DNA of 10,284 nt from Hyphomonas sp. (GCA_024743015.1 JANSXJ010000108.1:1-10284); one strand, 5' to 3'. Positions 1-8,200 are shown, counted from the stretch's first letter. A program made the numbers and translations. Notes: generated from the letters alone by a model not told the origin.

Positions 1-178
1 AAGGGGTCATTTCGACCAGAACCTTATCGCCGGTAAGGATTCGAATGCGGTTTTTCCGCATTTTTCCGGCTGTATAGCCAATGATCTCGTGATCATTTTC
101 AAGCTTCACACGAAAAGTCGCGTTCGGCAGGAGTTCAACGATCGTGCCGTTAAACTCGAGGATTTCTTCTTTTGACAT
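1..178 (-). CDS. infA: Translation initiation factor IF-1, N-terminal part (cut by window edge)
   Basis: IF-1 binds the ribosomal A site on the 30S subunit and works with IF-2 and IF-3 in start-codon selection in the cytoplasm. The minus strand from the ATG at 178-176 reads [20 protein letters not shown], then continues with the hallmark segment [16 protein letters not shown] and ends at VEMTP at the window edge. That is 59 of the roughly 72 residues usual for the family, a single S1/OB-fold domain. The missing C-terminus lies outside the window, so this is not a broken gene. The start is supported by a GGAG five bases upstream (184-187) and by the conserved M-(A/S)-K-E-E opening. It is divergent from the desaturase at 419. 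Identification is secure from the sequence itself. Confidence 0.97.
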   Translation of the reverse strand, partial: MSKEEILEFNGTIVELLPNATFRVKLENDHEIIGYTAGKMRKNRIRILTGDKVLVEMTP

Positions 179-225
179 CCTGTCTCCATATAGAACGACG
201 CGCGGTGCAGCGCCGCAGCAGATAT

Positions 226-252
226 GGGGTGCTTCGTAGCTTTCGTCACCCC
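226..252 (-). repeat. Inverted repeat in the infA leader region (GGGGTG / CACCCC)
   Basis: Six perfectly complementary bases (226-231 and 247-252) flank a 15-nt loop. In an infA leader RNA read from the minus strand, the GGGGUG arm could instead pair with the CCC just upstream of it (around 255-259) through a CAAG tetraloop, so two mutually exclusive hairpins can be drawn. There is no following T-run, so it is not an intrinsic terminator. Function unknown; it may be chance in GC-rich DNA. Confidence 0.25.
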
Positions 253-363
253 TTGGGGCAAGGCTGTGTGTGAGTCATGCCCGTCGATCCCGGTTGCACT
301 GTGACGATAATGCCGACCTGAAGGCCCTGCGACAGTATTCGGCATGTTAACTTTCCCTCTGTA

Positions 364-369
364 ATTCTA
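364..369 (-). promoter_or_regulatory. Candidate -10 box for infA (TAGAAT)
   Basis: On the minus strand TAGAAT matches the sigma-70 -10 consensus at five of six positions. I see no good -35 hexamer at the usual distance upstream. If used, transcription would start near 357 and give an infA leader of about 180 nt. This is a weak call from sequence alone; a promoter nearer the gene is equally possible. Confidence 0.22.
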
Positions 370-378
370 ACCCATGTG

Positions 379-407
379 TTGGGGACGCATCTGTTGAGGC
401 CTATAAG
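379..407 (+). promoter_or_regulatory. Candidate sigma-70-type promoter for the desaturase, near-leaderless start
   Basis: TTGGGG (379-384) and TATAAG (402-407) are separated by exactly 17 bases. The -10 box matches consensus at five of six positions, the -35 box only at TTG. The expected transcription start, about seven bases past the -10 box, falls at 413-415, only four to six bases before the ATG at 419. The desaturase has no Shine-Dalgarno sequence, which fits a very short or absent leader; leaderless mRNAs are well known in Alphaproteobacteria such as Caulobacter. Confidence 0.4.
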
Positions 408-418
408 CAGAGTACGAC

Positions 419-1474
419 ATGAGCACCAAAGACCTCCCCTTCACGCAACAAGATTTACGTGCCGCAATACCGGATCGATGCTTCGAGGCGAATGTCTGGC
501 GCTCCAGCGCCTATCTGGTATTCGACCTCGCCATCATTGCCGCGCTGTATGCTGCGCTGACCCAGGTGAGCGCATGGTATCTGGAATGGCCGATCCTGTT
601 CCTGATCGGAACAATGCTCTGGTCGCTCTTTGTCATTGGTCATGATGCCGGGCACGGCTCATTCGCCAAGAGCCGCTTGGTGAACTCGATCTTCGGTATC
701 CTCGTCCATGGCGCGATCCTGGTGCCTTATCGCGGCTGGCAGCGCAGCCACGCGCTGCACCATATGAAAACCGGGCATTTCCGCGACGAGGAAGTCTTCC
801 GGGCCTGTCGACGCGAGGAAGACTCGCTCTATCGAAAAATCATCTTCCGGTTCGGGATATTCGTGCTGATCGGCTGGCCGATGTACAAGCTCGGCATCCG
901 CAACATCACCACCTACAAACCGATTACAGGCAGCCACTACCTACCGCAATCTGACCTTTATACGAAGTCAGTTCGCGCGTCCTGGTATTGGGGCCTTGTT
1001 TCCGTGGCGGCGTTTCTGACGCTCTATCTCAGCCTTGGTTTTATCTATGGCTGGGGGTTCTTCGCTAAATACATTCTCGCCCCGTACCTGATCTATGGCT
1101 GCTGGCTGACGCTGGTGACCTATATGCAGCACGTCTCGCCGGAAGTCCCCGTCTATGACGAGAAGGACTGGACCCGCCTCAAGGGCGCGCTTGCCTCCGT
1201 GGATCGCGATTATGGTCCCTTCAATTGGATCACCCATAATATCGGCAATCTGCACGTGATCCACCACATCTTCCCGACCATACCGCACTATCGGCTTCAG
1301 GAAGCCACGGACGCGGTGAAACCCATGCTCGGTGAACACTATCTAAGCTCGAACAATTTTGTTCTCGCGGACTTCGTACGCAGCCAGCTCAAATGTCATT
1401 TCGTCGTTCCGGATGATGGATTTGAACGCTATGAAAGCGCCTACACGTATCGCGAGCCGGAAGCGCAAACCTAG
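419..1474 (+). CDS. Membrane-bound fatty acid desaturase, FAD2/FAD3 (omega-6/omega-3) type
   Basis: This is a 351-residue integral membrane di-iron desaturase, expected to insert a cis double bond into acyl chains of membrane lipids using O2 and a ferredoxin- or cytochrome-type electron donor. The three histidine boxes are present: HDAGH (75-79), HALHH (111-115) and HVIHH (279-283). Hydrophobic stretches at about 34-50, 56-74, 143-158, 188-208 and 214-235 fit the usual four or more membrane spans with all boxes on the cytoplasmic side. The segments GALASVDRDYGPFN (256-269), HHIFPTIPHYRL (282-293) and GSHYLPQSDL (171-180) resemble, from memory, plant and cyanobacterial methyl-end desaturases, the last two leaning to the omega-3 (FAD3/FAD7/DesB) side. 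Regioselectivity cannot be assigned from sequence alone. The ATG at 419 lacks a Shine-Dalgarno sequence, but a promoter sits right before it. No partner reductase or second desaturase is in the window. It ends 12 bp from the convergent tRNA-His gene, with no obvious terminator. Confidence 0.93.
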   Translation: MSTKDLPFTQQDLRAAIPDRCFEANVWRSSAYLVFDLAIIAALYAALTQVSAWYLEWPILFLIGTMLWSLFVIGHDAGHGSFAKSRLVNSIFGILVHGAILVPYRGWQRSHALHHMKTGHFRDEEVFRACRREEDSLYRKIIFRFGIFVLIGWPMYKLGIRNITTYKPITGSHYLPQSDLYTKSVRASWYWGLVSVAAFLTLYLSLGFIYGWGFFAKYILAPYLIYGCWLTLVTYMQHVSPEVPVYDEKDWTRLKGALASVDRDYGPFNWITHNIGNLHVIHHIFPTIPHYRLQEATDAVKPMLGEHYLSSNNFVLADFVRSQLKCHFVVPDDGFERYESAYTYREPEAQT

Positions 1475-1486
1475 TTTTTCTGAGAA

Positions 1487-1563
1487 TGGTACAGCCTCTT
1501 GGTTTCGAACCAAGGACCTCCGGCTCCACAAACCGGCGCTCTAACCAACTGAGCTAAGGCTGC
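1487..1563 (-). tRNA. tRNA-His (anticodon GTG), CCA encoded
   Basis: The minus strand folds into a complete 77-nt cloverleaf. The acceptor 5' strand is GCAGCCT (1563-1557), the D arm is GCTC/GAGC with a nine-base loop, the anticodon stem is CCGGT/GCCGG with loop TTGTGGA, and the T arm is CTTGG/CCAAG with loop TTCGAAC. The 3' acceptor strand is AGGCTGT, followed by discriminator A and an encoded CCA (1489-1487). The anticodon GTG reads His codons CAC/CAU. The base before G1 is T, so no G-1 is encoded; G1 faces U72 and the discriminator is A73, unlike the G-1:C73 of most bacteria. This matches the Caulobacter-type tRNA-His charged by a divergent HisRS. It is convergent with the desaturase and on the same strand as the monooxygenase gene upstream. 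Confidence 0.96.
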
Positions 1564-1573
1564 ACTCGGCCTT

Positions 1574-1602
1574 CACATACGCCGGAGCGCGTCTGCGTTC
1601 AA
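1574..1602 (-). promoter_or_regulatory. Candidate promoter for tRNA-His
   Basis: On the minus strand TTGAAC (1602-1597) and TATGTG (1579-1574) are separated by 17 bases. The match to consensus is moderate (four and three of six). The predicted transcription start is a few bases before G1 of the tRNA at 1563, the usual geometry for a stable-RNA gene. It lies in the 70-bp gap after the monooxygenase stop, so the tRNA could be made independently of that gene. Confidence 0.38.
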
Positions 1603-1633
1603 GATTGTTTTGTGCTAGATTCTGCAATCACTG

Positions 1634-3127
1634 CTATTCAGCGGCCGCCGGCACAAGGCCCGCCACCTGATCGACCGTCTCATGCGCGCGCCGGAAGATC
1701 AGCGCACCGTCTTCCAGTTTGCCATACCGCATCAGGAAAATGTCGCGCGAATAGTTCTGAGTGATCACCCAAGGCGCATCTTTGCCCTGCTGGGGAAACC
1801 GCTTCATGGCCCGCTGCACATATCCTGACGAGAAGTCGAGGAAATCAGAGTCCGGCTCAACGCCAACCGCGACAGGCCGTGCTTCAACATAATTCTCATT
1901 GTCGAGATGGTTGATCACCTTGCACATATACTCGCTGGTCAAGTCTGCACGCAGCGTCCAGCTCGCATTGGTGTACCCGAACACTGAGGTCATATTCGGA
2001 ATATTGGACGTCATGGCACCGCGATAGTTGAGCAAATCGTGTGGGTTCTGCTTCTTGCCGTCAACAGTGATCTCGGTACCGCCAATGAATTGCAGCTCGA
2101 GTCCTGTCGCCGTGACGATGAGGTCGGCTTCGAGCTCCTCGCCGGATTTCAGCTTGATGCCTTTTTCCGTGAAGCACTCAATGTGATCCGTTACGACTGA
2201 TGCTTTTTCGGCCTTGATCGCTTCGAACAAATCCCCGTCTGGGATCAGACAAAGCCGCTGATCCCAGGGATTGTAAGTCGGCGTGAAGTGTTTCTCGACC
2301 ACCTCGTCGCCGAGTTCCTCGCGGGTCAGATGCAGCAGTTTTTCCTTCACCTTCTGAGGCCGTACACGCGTTTGTTTGTAGACAAATTGCTGCATCAGAA
2401 CGTTGCGCCAGCGGGTCAAACCATAAGCCATTTTTCCTGGCAGTACCTTGCGCAGACCGTTAGCCAACTTGTCGACGGCCGGACGAGAGACAACATATGT
2501 TGGTGACCGCTGAAGCATGGTCACGTGTTCAGCCTTGTCGGTCATCGCGGGGACAAGCGTCATGGCGGTGGCCCCGGACCCGATCACAACAACCTTCTTG
2601 CCGGAATAGTCATAGTCCTCGGGCCAGAGCTGCGGATGGATGACATCACCTTTGAAATCATCTCGCCCTTCAAATTCGGGCGTATAGCCCTGATCGTATC
2701 GATAATACCCGGCGCACATATGCAGCCAGCTGCACGTCAGTTTTTGCTTCTTGCCACCAGACTTGACCGTCACCGTCCACTTGGCTGAAGCGCTATCCCA
2801 ACTTGCCGCCAGAACTTTGTGACCATAGCGAATGTTCGGATTGATTCCGTACTCTTCTGCCGTTTCGTGAATGTATTCACGTATGGCAGGCCCGTCCGCG
2901 ATGGCTTTCTCAGCCTTCCAGGGTTTGAAGTTGAAGCCCAGCGTATGCATGTCGCTATCGCTTCGGATGCCGGGATAGCGGAACAGGTCCCAGGTACCGC
3001 CCATGGCGTCGCGCATTTCCAGGATCTGGTAGGATTTTCCGGGGCACTTCTTAAGCAAATGCACGGCAGCGCCAATGCCAGAGAGCCCGGCACCAACGAT
3101 GAGAACGTCATAATGGGTCTTATTCAT
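1634..3127 (-). CDS. EthA-like Baeyer-Villiger flavin monooxygenase (FAD/NADPH)
   Basis: This 497-residue cytosolic flavoprotein should oxidise ketones to esters or lactones, or oxidise sulfur in sulfides and thioamides, using FAD, NADPH and O2. The FAD Rossmann motif GAGLSG is at 12-17, followed by GGTWDLFRYPGIRSDSD (43-59). The Baeyer-Villiger fingerprint FxGxxxHxxxWP is intact at 158-169 (FKGDVIHPQLWP), and a second dinucleotide fold follows with GSGATA (183-188). Further conserved blocks are YNPWDQRLCLIPDGD (285-299), TATGLELQ (339-346) and GYTNASWTLRADL (384-396). Length and all these blocks match, from memory, mycobacterial EthA (489 residues), the monooxygenase that activates ethionamide; the natural substrate here is unknown. 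It lies 66 bp downstream of pbpC on the same strand, so co-transcription is possible but functionally unexplained. The start has no clear Shine-Dalgarno sequence, but the N-terminal sequence (MNKTHYDVLIVGAG) places it correctly. No EthR-type regulator is in the window. Confidence 0.94.
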   Translation of the reverse strand: MNKTHYDVLIVGAGLSGIGAAVHLLKKCPGKSYQILEMRDAMGGTWDLFRYPGIRSDSDMHTLGFNFKPWKAEKAIADGPAIREYIHETAEEYGINPNIRYGHKVLAASWDSASAKWTVTVKSGGKKQKLTCSWLHMCAGYYRYDQGYTPEFEGRDDFKGDVIHPQLWPEDYDYSGKKVVVIGSGATAMTLVPAMTDKAEHVTMLQRSPTYVVSRPAVDKLANGLRKVLPGKMAYGLTRWRNVLMQQFVYKQTRVRPQKVKEKLLHLTREELGDEVVEKHFTPTYNPWDQRLCLIPDGDLFEAIKAEKASVVTDHIECFTEKGIKLKSGEELEADLIVTATGLELQFIGGTEITVDGKKQNPHDLLNYRGAMTSNIPNMTSVFGYTNASWTLRADLTSEYMCKVINHLDNENYVEARPVAVGVEPDSDFLDFSSGYVQRAMKRFPQQGKDAPWVITQNYSRDIFLMRYGKLEDGALIFRRAHETVDQVAGLVPAAAE

Positions 3128-3193
3128 GACGCCAGTGTCACTTTTTTCGAGCCGACTGTCCAGCCTTACCCGCGCGGCAGCGATCGCAGGCGT

Positions 3194-5239
3194 CTATTCC
3201 AGTACGCGGATATCCACGCTACTCGTGCGTCCGACCGGGTCGACGGCAGAGATACGATAGAATCCCGCATCCGGTGGCTGCCAACTCGGCAGTCCGCCCG
3301 AGTCGGGTCGAACCGGAACTCCGTCGACAAACCATTTGAGATCGCCCTCGCCTCGCCCGGCAAATACAAAAGGCCTGGCAGGCTTACCATCCACGGCACC
3401 GGCCCATAGCTCTGCGTTGCGCGGTGGGAACAGGATTTCAGGCGGTTTCGTCTTGCCATCAAATGTGACCAGCGCCCCGCGCGCGTCGCGCTGAACTTCG
3501 CTCATCAAACGGGATTTTGCCGAGCCGCTCTCGCCAAGATGGTGAGCGGCGCGATCGGCTGCTTCGAACAGGATGGGCAGAGCCGCGACGCGCCCAGTTT
3601 GCCCTGGTCTCGGCGCCCCATCGGCGCGTCCGACCCAGACGATGATGGCATAATCGCCGGCAACACCCGCGGCCCACGCGTCGCGATAGCCGTACGAGGT
3701 GCCCGTCTTGAACGCGACTTGCGGCGCATTGGCGGTCAGACGCCCGGGCATCCGTCCTGCGGGCGTCGGTGTTTCGCGCAGGATCTTCAAAATTTTCTCC
3801 GCGCTGTCGGCGCTCATCAGTTGATATTTCGGATGATCTTCACCCAGTCGGTCTGCATCCCATACCAGCGGCATGGCGCGGCCACGATCGCCAAGCGCGG
3901 CATACAGGACGGCAAGCTCCTGTGCGGTCAGGCCTGCGCCGCCAAGCGCCAGAGCGAGGCCGGGTTCTTTCGTCGCCGTTCCAGCGATGCGTGGATGCGC
4001 CCCCGCGAGGGTCAGGGCAGCCGCAAAACGCTGGGGCCCGACCCGGTCCAGGGTTAGTACAGCGGGCACGTTCAAAGAGTGCTGTAAGGCTTCAGAAATA
4101 CGCACATCACCGCGAAACAGGCGATCGAAATTCTCTGGCTGGTAGGCAGCAAATCGCTTTGGCAGATCGGCAATCCTGGTGGACGGCGCCGCAGTACCGT
4201 CATCGAACGCGAGCGCATAGATGAATGGCTTTAAAGTCGATCCGGGGGACCGCGCGTGGTTGGTCAGATCCAGCCACCCGCCGGGCCTAGATCGATCCGC
4301 CGAGCCTACAGCAGACCGAACCGCGCGCGTTGGAATATCGACAATAAGAATCGAGACTTGCGCCTCAGGCTCAAGATCGTCGACCAGCCTCCGCGCCAAC
4401 TGTTCCATCTCCGCTTGCAGACCCGCATCAATCGTGGAGCGAACGTCTGACTTGCGATCACCAGCCGCATTCCCCGTTGCGTGCCATGCGCGCGCAGGGA
4501 ACGTGTAGCGCCGTCCTGGGATGGACGCTGCGCGCGCCTCTTCGGCCCGCGCCTCGTTGAGATAGCCAAGCCGCACGAGCTTCGCGACAATGGAATCACG
4601 TCCGGCGCGCGCGCCTTCGGGGCGCAGGTCTGGTCGCCGAACTTCCGGCGATTGTGGCAGCGCAATCAGCAAAGCGATTTGATCATCAGACAGGCGGTCG
4701 GGTTCCCGCCCGAAATAGCGCCAGCTCGCCGCGCGGATGCCTTCCAGGTTTCCGCCATAGGGCGTCAGCGTCAGGTAAAGTTCGAGGATTTCTCGCTTGC
4801 TGAGCCGCCATTCCAATTGGTGGGCACGCCACATCTCAGCAAGCTTCGCACCGACCGTGCGGCTGGGCCGCGGTTCCAGCAGTCTCGCGGTCTGCATGGT
4901 AATCGTCGATCCCCCAGACACCACGCGTCCAGCCTTGGCGGAACTGGTCGCGGCACGCACCATACCGAGCCAGTCGACGCCGCCATGTGACCAGAACCGT
5001 TTGTCCTCCACTTCCAGCAAGGCTTCGATGAAAACCGGATCAATCTCATCCAGATCCGCGGCAAATCGCCAGGATCCATTATCGCGCGGAATAGCGCGCA
5101 AAGGACGATCATCGCGATCCGAGATCATTATCGACACGTCTCGCCCACGTTCAATCGGCGGCGGGAAGAGCTTGTCGAGAACGAAAATCGCGACCAGCGA
5201 TACTGCAAGCAGAACCGCCAGTCGCTTAAGCCAGATCAT
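3194..5239 (-). CDS. pbpC: Penicillin-binding protein 1C (bifunctional glycosyltransferase/transpeptidase)
   Basis: This 681-residue class A penicillin-binding protein polymerises lipid II into glycan strands and cross-links them in the periplasm. A membrane anchor spans about residues 5-23. The GT51 domain carries EDKRFWSHGG with catalytic Glu78, GGSTITMQ (109-116) and SKREILELYL (147-156), with the QLEWRLSKRE context typical of PBP1c. The transpeptidase domain has SxxK at Ser334-Lys337 (SPGSTLKP), SLN at 388-390 and KTG at 511-513, so both active sites look intact. The C-terminal 85 or so residues (from about 597) match the PBP1c C-terminal domain (BiPBP_C). It is somewhat shorter than E. 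coli PbpC (about 770). The ATG overlaps the stop of the alpha-2-macroglobulin gene in ATGA (5239-5236), so translation is probably coupled. The pairing with that gene is itself evidence for PBP1c. In E. coli, PBP1c is dispensable; repair of wall damage is the proposed role. Confidence 0.96.
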   Translation of the reverse strand: MIWLKRLAVLLAVSLVAIFVLDKLFPPPIERGRDVSIMISDRDDRPLRAIPRDNGSWRFAADLDEIDPVFIEALLEVEDKRFWSHGGVDWLGMVRAATSSAKAGRVVSGGSTITMQTARLLEPRPSRTVGAKLAEMWRAHQLEWRLSKREILELYLTLTPYGGNLEGIRAASWRYFGREPDRLSDDQIALLIALPQSPEVRRPDLRPEGARAGRDSIVAKLVRLGYLNEARAEEARAASIPGRRYTFPARAWHATGNAAGDRKSDVRSTIDAGLQAEMEQLARRLVDDLEPEAQVSILIVDIPTRAVRSAVGSADRSRPGGWLDLTNHARSPGSTLKPFIYALAFDDGTAAPSTRIADLPKRFAAYQPENFDRLFRGDVRISEALQHSLNVPAVLTLDRVGPQRFAAALTLAGAHPRIAGTATKEPGLALALGGAGLTAQELAVLYAALGDRGRAMPLVWDADRLGEDHPKYQLMSADSAEKILKILRETPTPAGRMPGRLTANAPQVAFKTGTSYGYRDAWAAGVAGDYAIIVWVGRADGAPRPGQTGRVAALPILFEAADRAAHHLGESGSAKSRLMSEVQRDARGALVTFDGKTKPPEILFPPRNAELWAGAVDGKPARPFVFAGRGEGDLKWFVDGVPVRPDSGGLPSWQPPDAGFYRISAVDPVGRTSSVDIRVLE

Positions 5240-8200
5240 CTTGTACCGCCCGCTCCGGAGACTTGAGGCGCAATGGTGATTTCCGAGGAAGCCGACCTCG
5301 CGAATACGTCGGGCCGATACATGTCTTCTGCCACCACACCCGGCATCGTGAACGTGCCCGGCGTCACAGCGCGGACAACGTAAGCCAGCGTGCGTTCTTC
5401 ATCGATGACATCAATCGCGGCAACGAATCGATCGTCGCGGGCTTCAGCGGTTTCCGCTGAATCGATTTCTCCAACCCATGCAAAGGCGCCATCTGGACCA
5501 TATTCACGGGCACCATCTGCTGAACGCAGAACCGTCTCGATTTCGAATCCAGCAGGCAACAAGTCGGCCACTATGACGGGATTATTGCGACGCTCACGCG
5601 GTGCCAACGTCAGGGTGACGACCAGTTGATCGCCTTGCGTCAGCTCCGCGAGATTGACCCGACCGCCTTGCAATGTGCGTAGCCGTTTGGTCGCTGACAA
5701 TTTCTCGCTCGCCGGACGCGGCGCGCTATCTGGAGACCCGGTAACCATCACGGTCCGGAAGACCGGGCTAGAGCCACGTCTCAATCGGAAACTCACACCG
5801 CGTTCCACCTGATCCGGCGTCACGAAGTAACGACGATCATTGTCGCTATTGCGACCGAGGCCATCAACATCCAGACGCAAGCCATCCTCTTGGGACAGCG
5901 CCCCCACGGCGAGCAGCATGAAGGCTTTCTCCTGCGTGGTCAGGCGATCTGGCTCGGGCGTGTCTTCGCCGATCTGTTCGGCAAACCGCGCGACATGATC
6001 ATTGAACCCGGTTTCCGCCGCGAGTGCCAAGACGCCGGCACGATCGCGCAACGGGGTCTGATAGTAGTCACCGCTATTGGCGTAACCGAGCGTTTTTTCA
6101 GCAGCATTGAACGCGCTGAAGGCGCGGGACCGATCGCCCATATAGGACAATGCAGCTGCCAGGTGCGCCTTGGCCAAGGGTGAACGGATCTCGTTCAACT
6201 CGCGATCATGCAGATAGCGAAGACGCGAAACGTCAGCCTTGCCGGCGCGCGCCAGAACATACAGCGCGTATGGCGCAGCCCGCTGCATCAGTTTCTTCTC
6301 GGTGTCGTCGTGCCAGCGGCTCTCATAAACATCCGTCTCGTAGCCATAGACCCGCCAGGCGTCGCCTTGCGCGATCGTCCGCAGCGATTGGTACGCCCGG
6401 TCGAGCGCGGCTTGCGGCACCTCGTAGCCCTGCTCCTTCGCGCGATAAAGGAAGTCCGTCGTATAGGCACCAAGCCAGGGCGACGCATAACCGTCTCCCG
6501 CACGCCACAGACCGAAAGAACCATTGTCGCTTTGTCGATTGAGCACGCGAGAGATTGCAGCCTGCACACGATCTCGGGCGATCGGCTGGTTATCCCGGGC
6601 GCCTTCCTCGACTAGCTGCTCGGCATAGATCAGAGGCATCGCGCGGCTGATCGTTTGTTCGGTACAACCATACGGATAACGAGCCAGGGAATTGTAAAGC
6701 GCGTTCGGATCGACGGGCAGACCGGAGAAGCTCACTGTCATGAGAGCAGTGCCGGGCACAAAACCGTCGAACAGGCTCATCTCCGGAGCGTAGGTCTGAT
6801 CCTCTTCCATCAAAGCGCGGCTGATATTCGTCACCGGCAAGAAGGCTGAGCGGGTCTGGATCTGATAGGTACGGGTGACACTGTAATTGTCAGGTCCGGA
6901 GACGTTGAGTTGCATGTCCGAAATTCCGGCACCTTCAGCCGTGAAGCGAACCCCCTGATCGGAACGTGTTCCATTCGGGATCGCTTTTGCGAGTTCCGCA
7001 GTCGCCACATCAAGCGGCGCTGTCGCGGTTAGCGTCGCTTCAAACTCGCCGTCCGGCAGCTCGACATTATCAATGCTGACAGTCGCGACGGCTTCATCGC
7101 CAGGTGCCATGAAACGCGGCAGGATCAGATCGGCAGGCGCTTCGCGGCGGACCGTCAATGGCTGATCAGCCTGTCCCAGACCGCTCGCCGACCAGGCAAC
7201 CGCCATAAGTCTCAACTCGCCGTTAAACTCGGGAATGCTGAAATCAATCTCGGCTTCGCCGCCGCGGCCAACTTCGACGATTCCGCTGAACAAGGCAACG
7301 GTCTGCGTCGGTACGACGGACAAGCCCTCTCCACCAAGTTGGTCACCGCCGGTTCGAACTTCAGCTGGCAAGCCAAGGTTTGGATCGAGCAGGCGGCCAT
7401 AATCGTCGTACAAGGACAGGCCCATGGCCTTTTTGCCATAATACCAATCAGTCGGGTTCGGGCTCGAGAACTTGGTCAATCGCAGGATGCCTTCATCCAC
7501 CGCCGCCAGCGTCACGAAAGCGTTCTCGCGAGGCCCACCGTCAACAGACACAGTAATCGTCTGATCGCGGCCTGGCCGGATCAGCTCAGGAGCTTCGATT
7601 TCAACATTGAAGGTGCGGTTCTCCATGCTGACTGGCACGTAGCCGACGCCCACGGCGCGGCGTGGTTTCGACTGAATGACGGGATCACGCGGCGTGTAGA
7701 CGTTGACCATCACATAAGCGCCTTCGCCCCATTCATCGGTCACAGGCAACGTCACCGTCGTGCCCGATGCCTGAACCTGACGTGTTTCGATCGAAAGGAT
7801 GCGGTCGGTGGCGACAACAATCTGGGCCTCACCGTCATATGGTGGAACAATGGTCAGAGCGGCTGGTCGACCGGCAACGATCTGCTGTTCATCGACGGAA
7901 ACCTCGACCCGGTCTGGCGCTTCGACCCCATCACCGGTGACTTCGCCGCCCCATCCGACACGGAAGGCCCGGCTGGCGCGGCTGCCATCTTCTGCTTCAA
8001 TCACCAGCTCATGGGCACCCCAATCGAGGCCGGAAACCGTGAGTGTACCTGCGCCTGCCTGAGTGCGCAGGCCGCCCTCATTGACGGTGCGCACGGTGCG
8101 TGACCGGCGCCACTTCCAGCGGCCATCTTCGCGGTACCAATCATAGTGGTAGTTGATCTCGAGAATCTTCCAGCGCAGGTCTTCGACCAGGCCTTCGCCC

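Noticed and set aside
106..345. A 79-codon minus-strand reading frame with a fair ribosome-binding site (GAGGG) running into infA out of frame
   Set aside because: Low-complexity, non-protein-like composition with many His/Ser/Thr/Arg, no recognisable family, and a 73-base out-of-frame overlap with the conserved infA start. A leader ORF is possible but unsupported.
1475..1563. Possible intrinsic terminator for the desaturase in the gap before the tRNA
   Set aside because: The strong stem here is the tRNA-His T arm read in reverse, and no T-run follows it on the plus strand. TTTTTC at 1475-1480 precedes the stem rather than following it.
1487..1563. tRNA gene as an integration (att) site for a mobile element
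   Set aside because: No integrase, no duplicate of the tRNA 3' end in the window, and both flanks are ordinary chromosomal genes.
3128..3193. Terminator or promoter between pbpC and the monooxygenase
   Set aside because: No GC stem with a T-run is present on the minus strand, and the best -35-like TGGACA has only a poor -10 (GACACT) at 17 bp. GCGATCGC near 3180 is a single short palindrome without context.
3539..4057. A 172-codon plus-strand open frame antisense to pbpC (and similar frames at 4481-4990 and 4797-5279)
   Set aside because: They lie wholly, or all but a few codons, across the conserved PBP1c coding sequence; their translations are Arg/Pro/Ser-rich as expected of antisense shadows.
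7339..8103. A 254-codon plus-strand open frame antisense to the alpha-2-macroglobulin gene
   Set aside because: Shadow frame of a clearly coding minus-strand gene in GC-rich DNA; translation resembles no protein family and there is no sensible start context.
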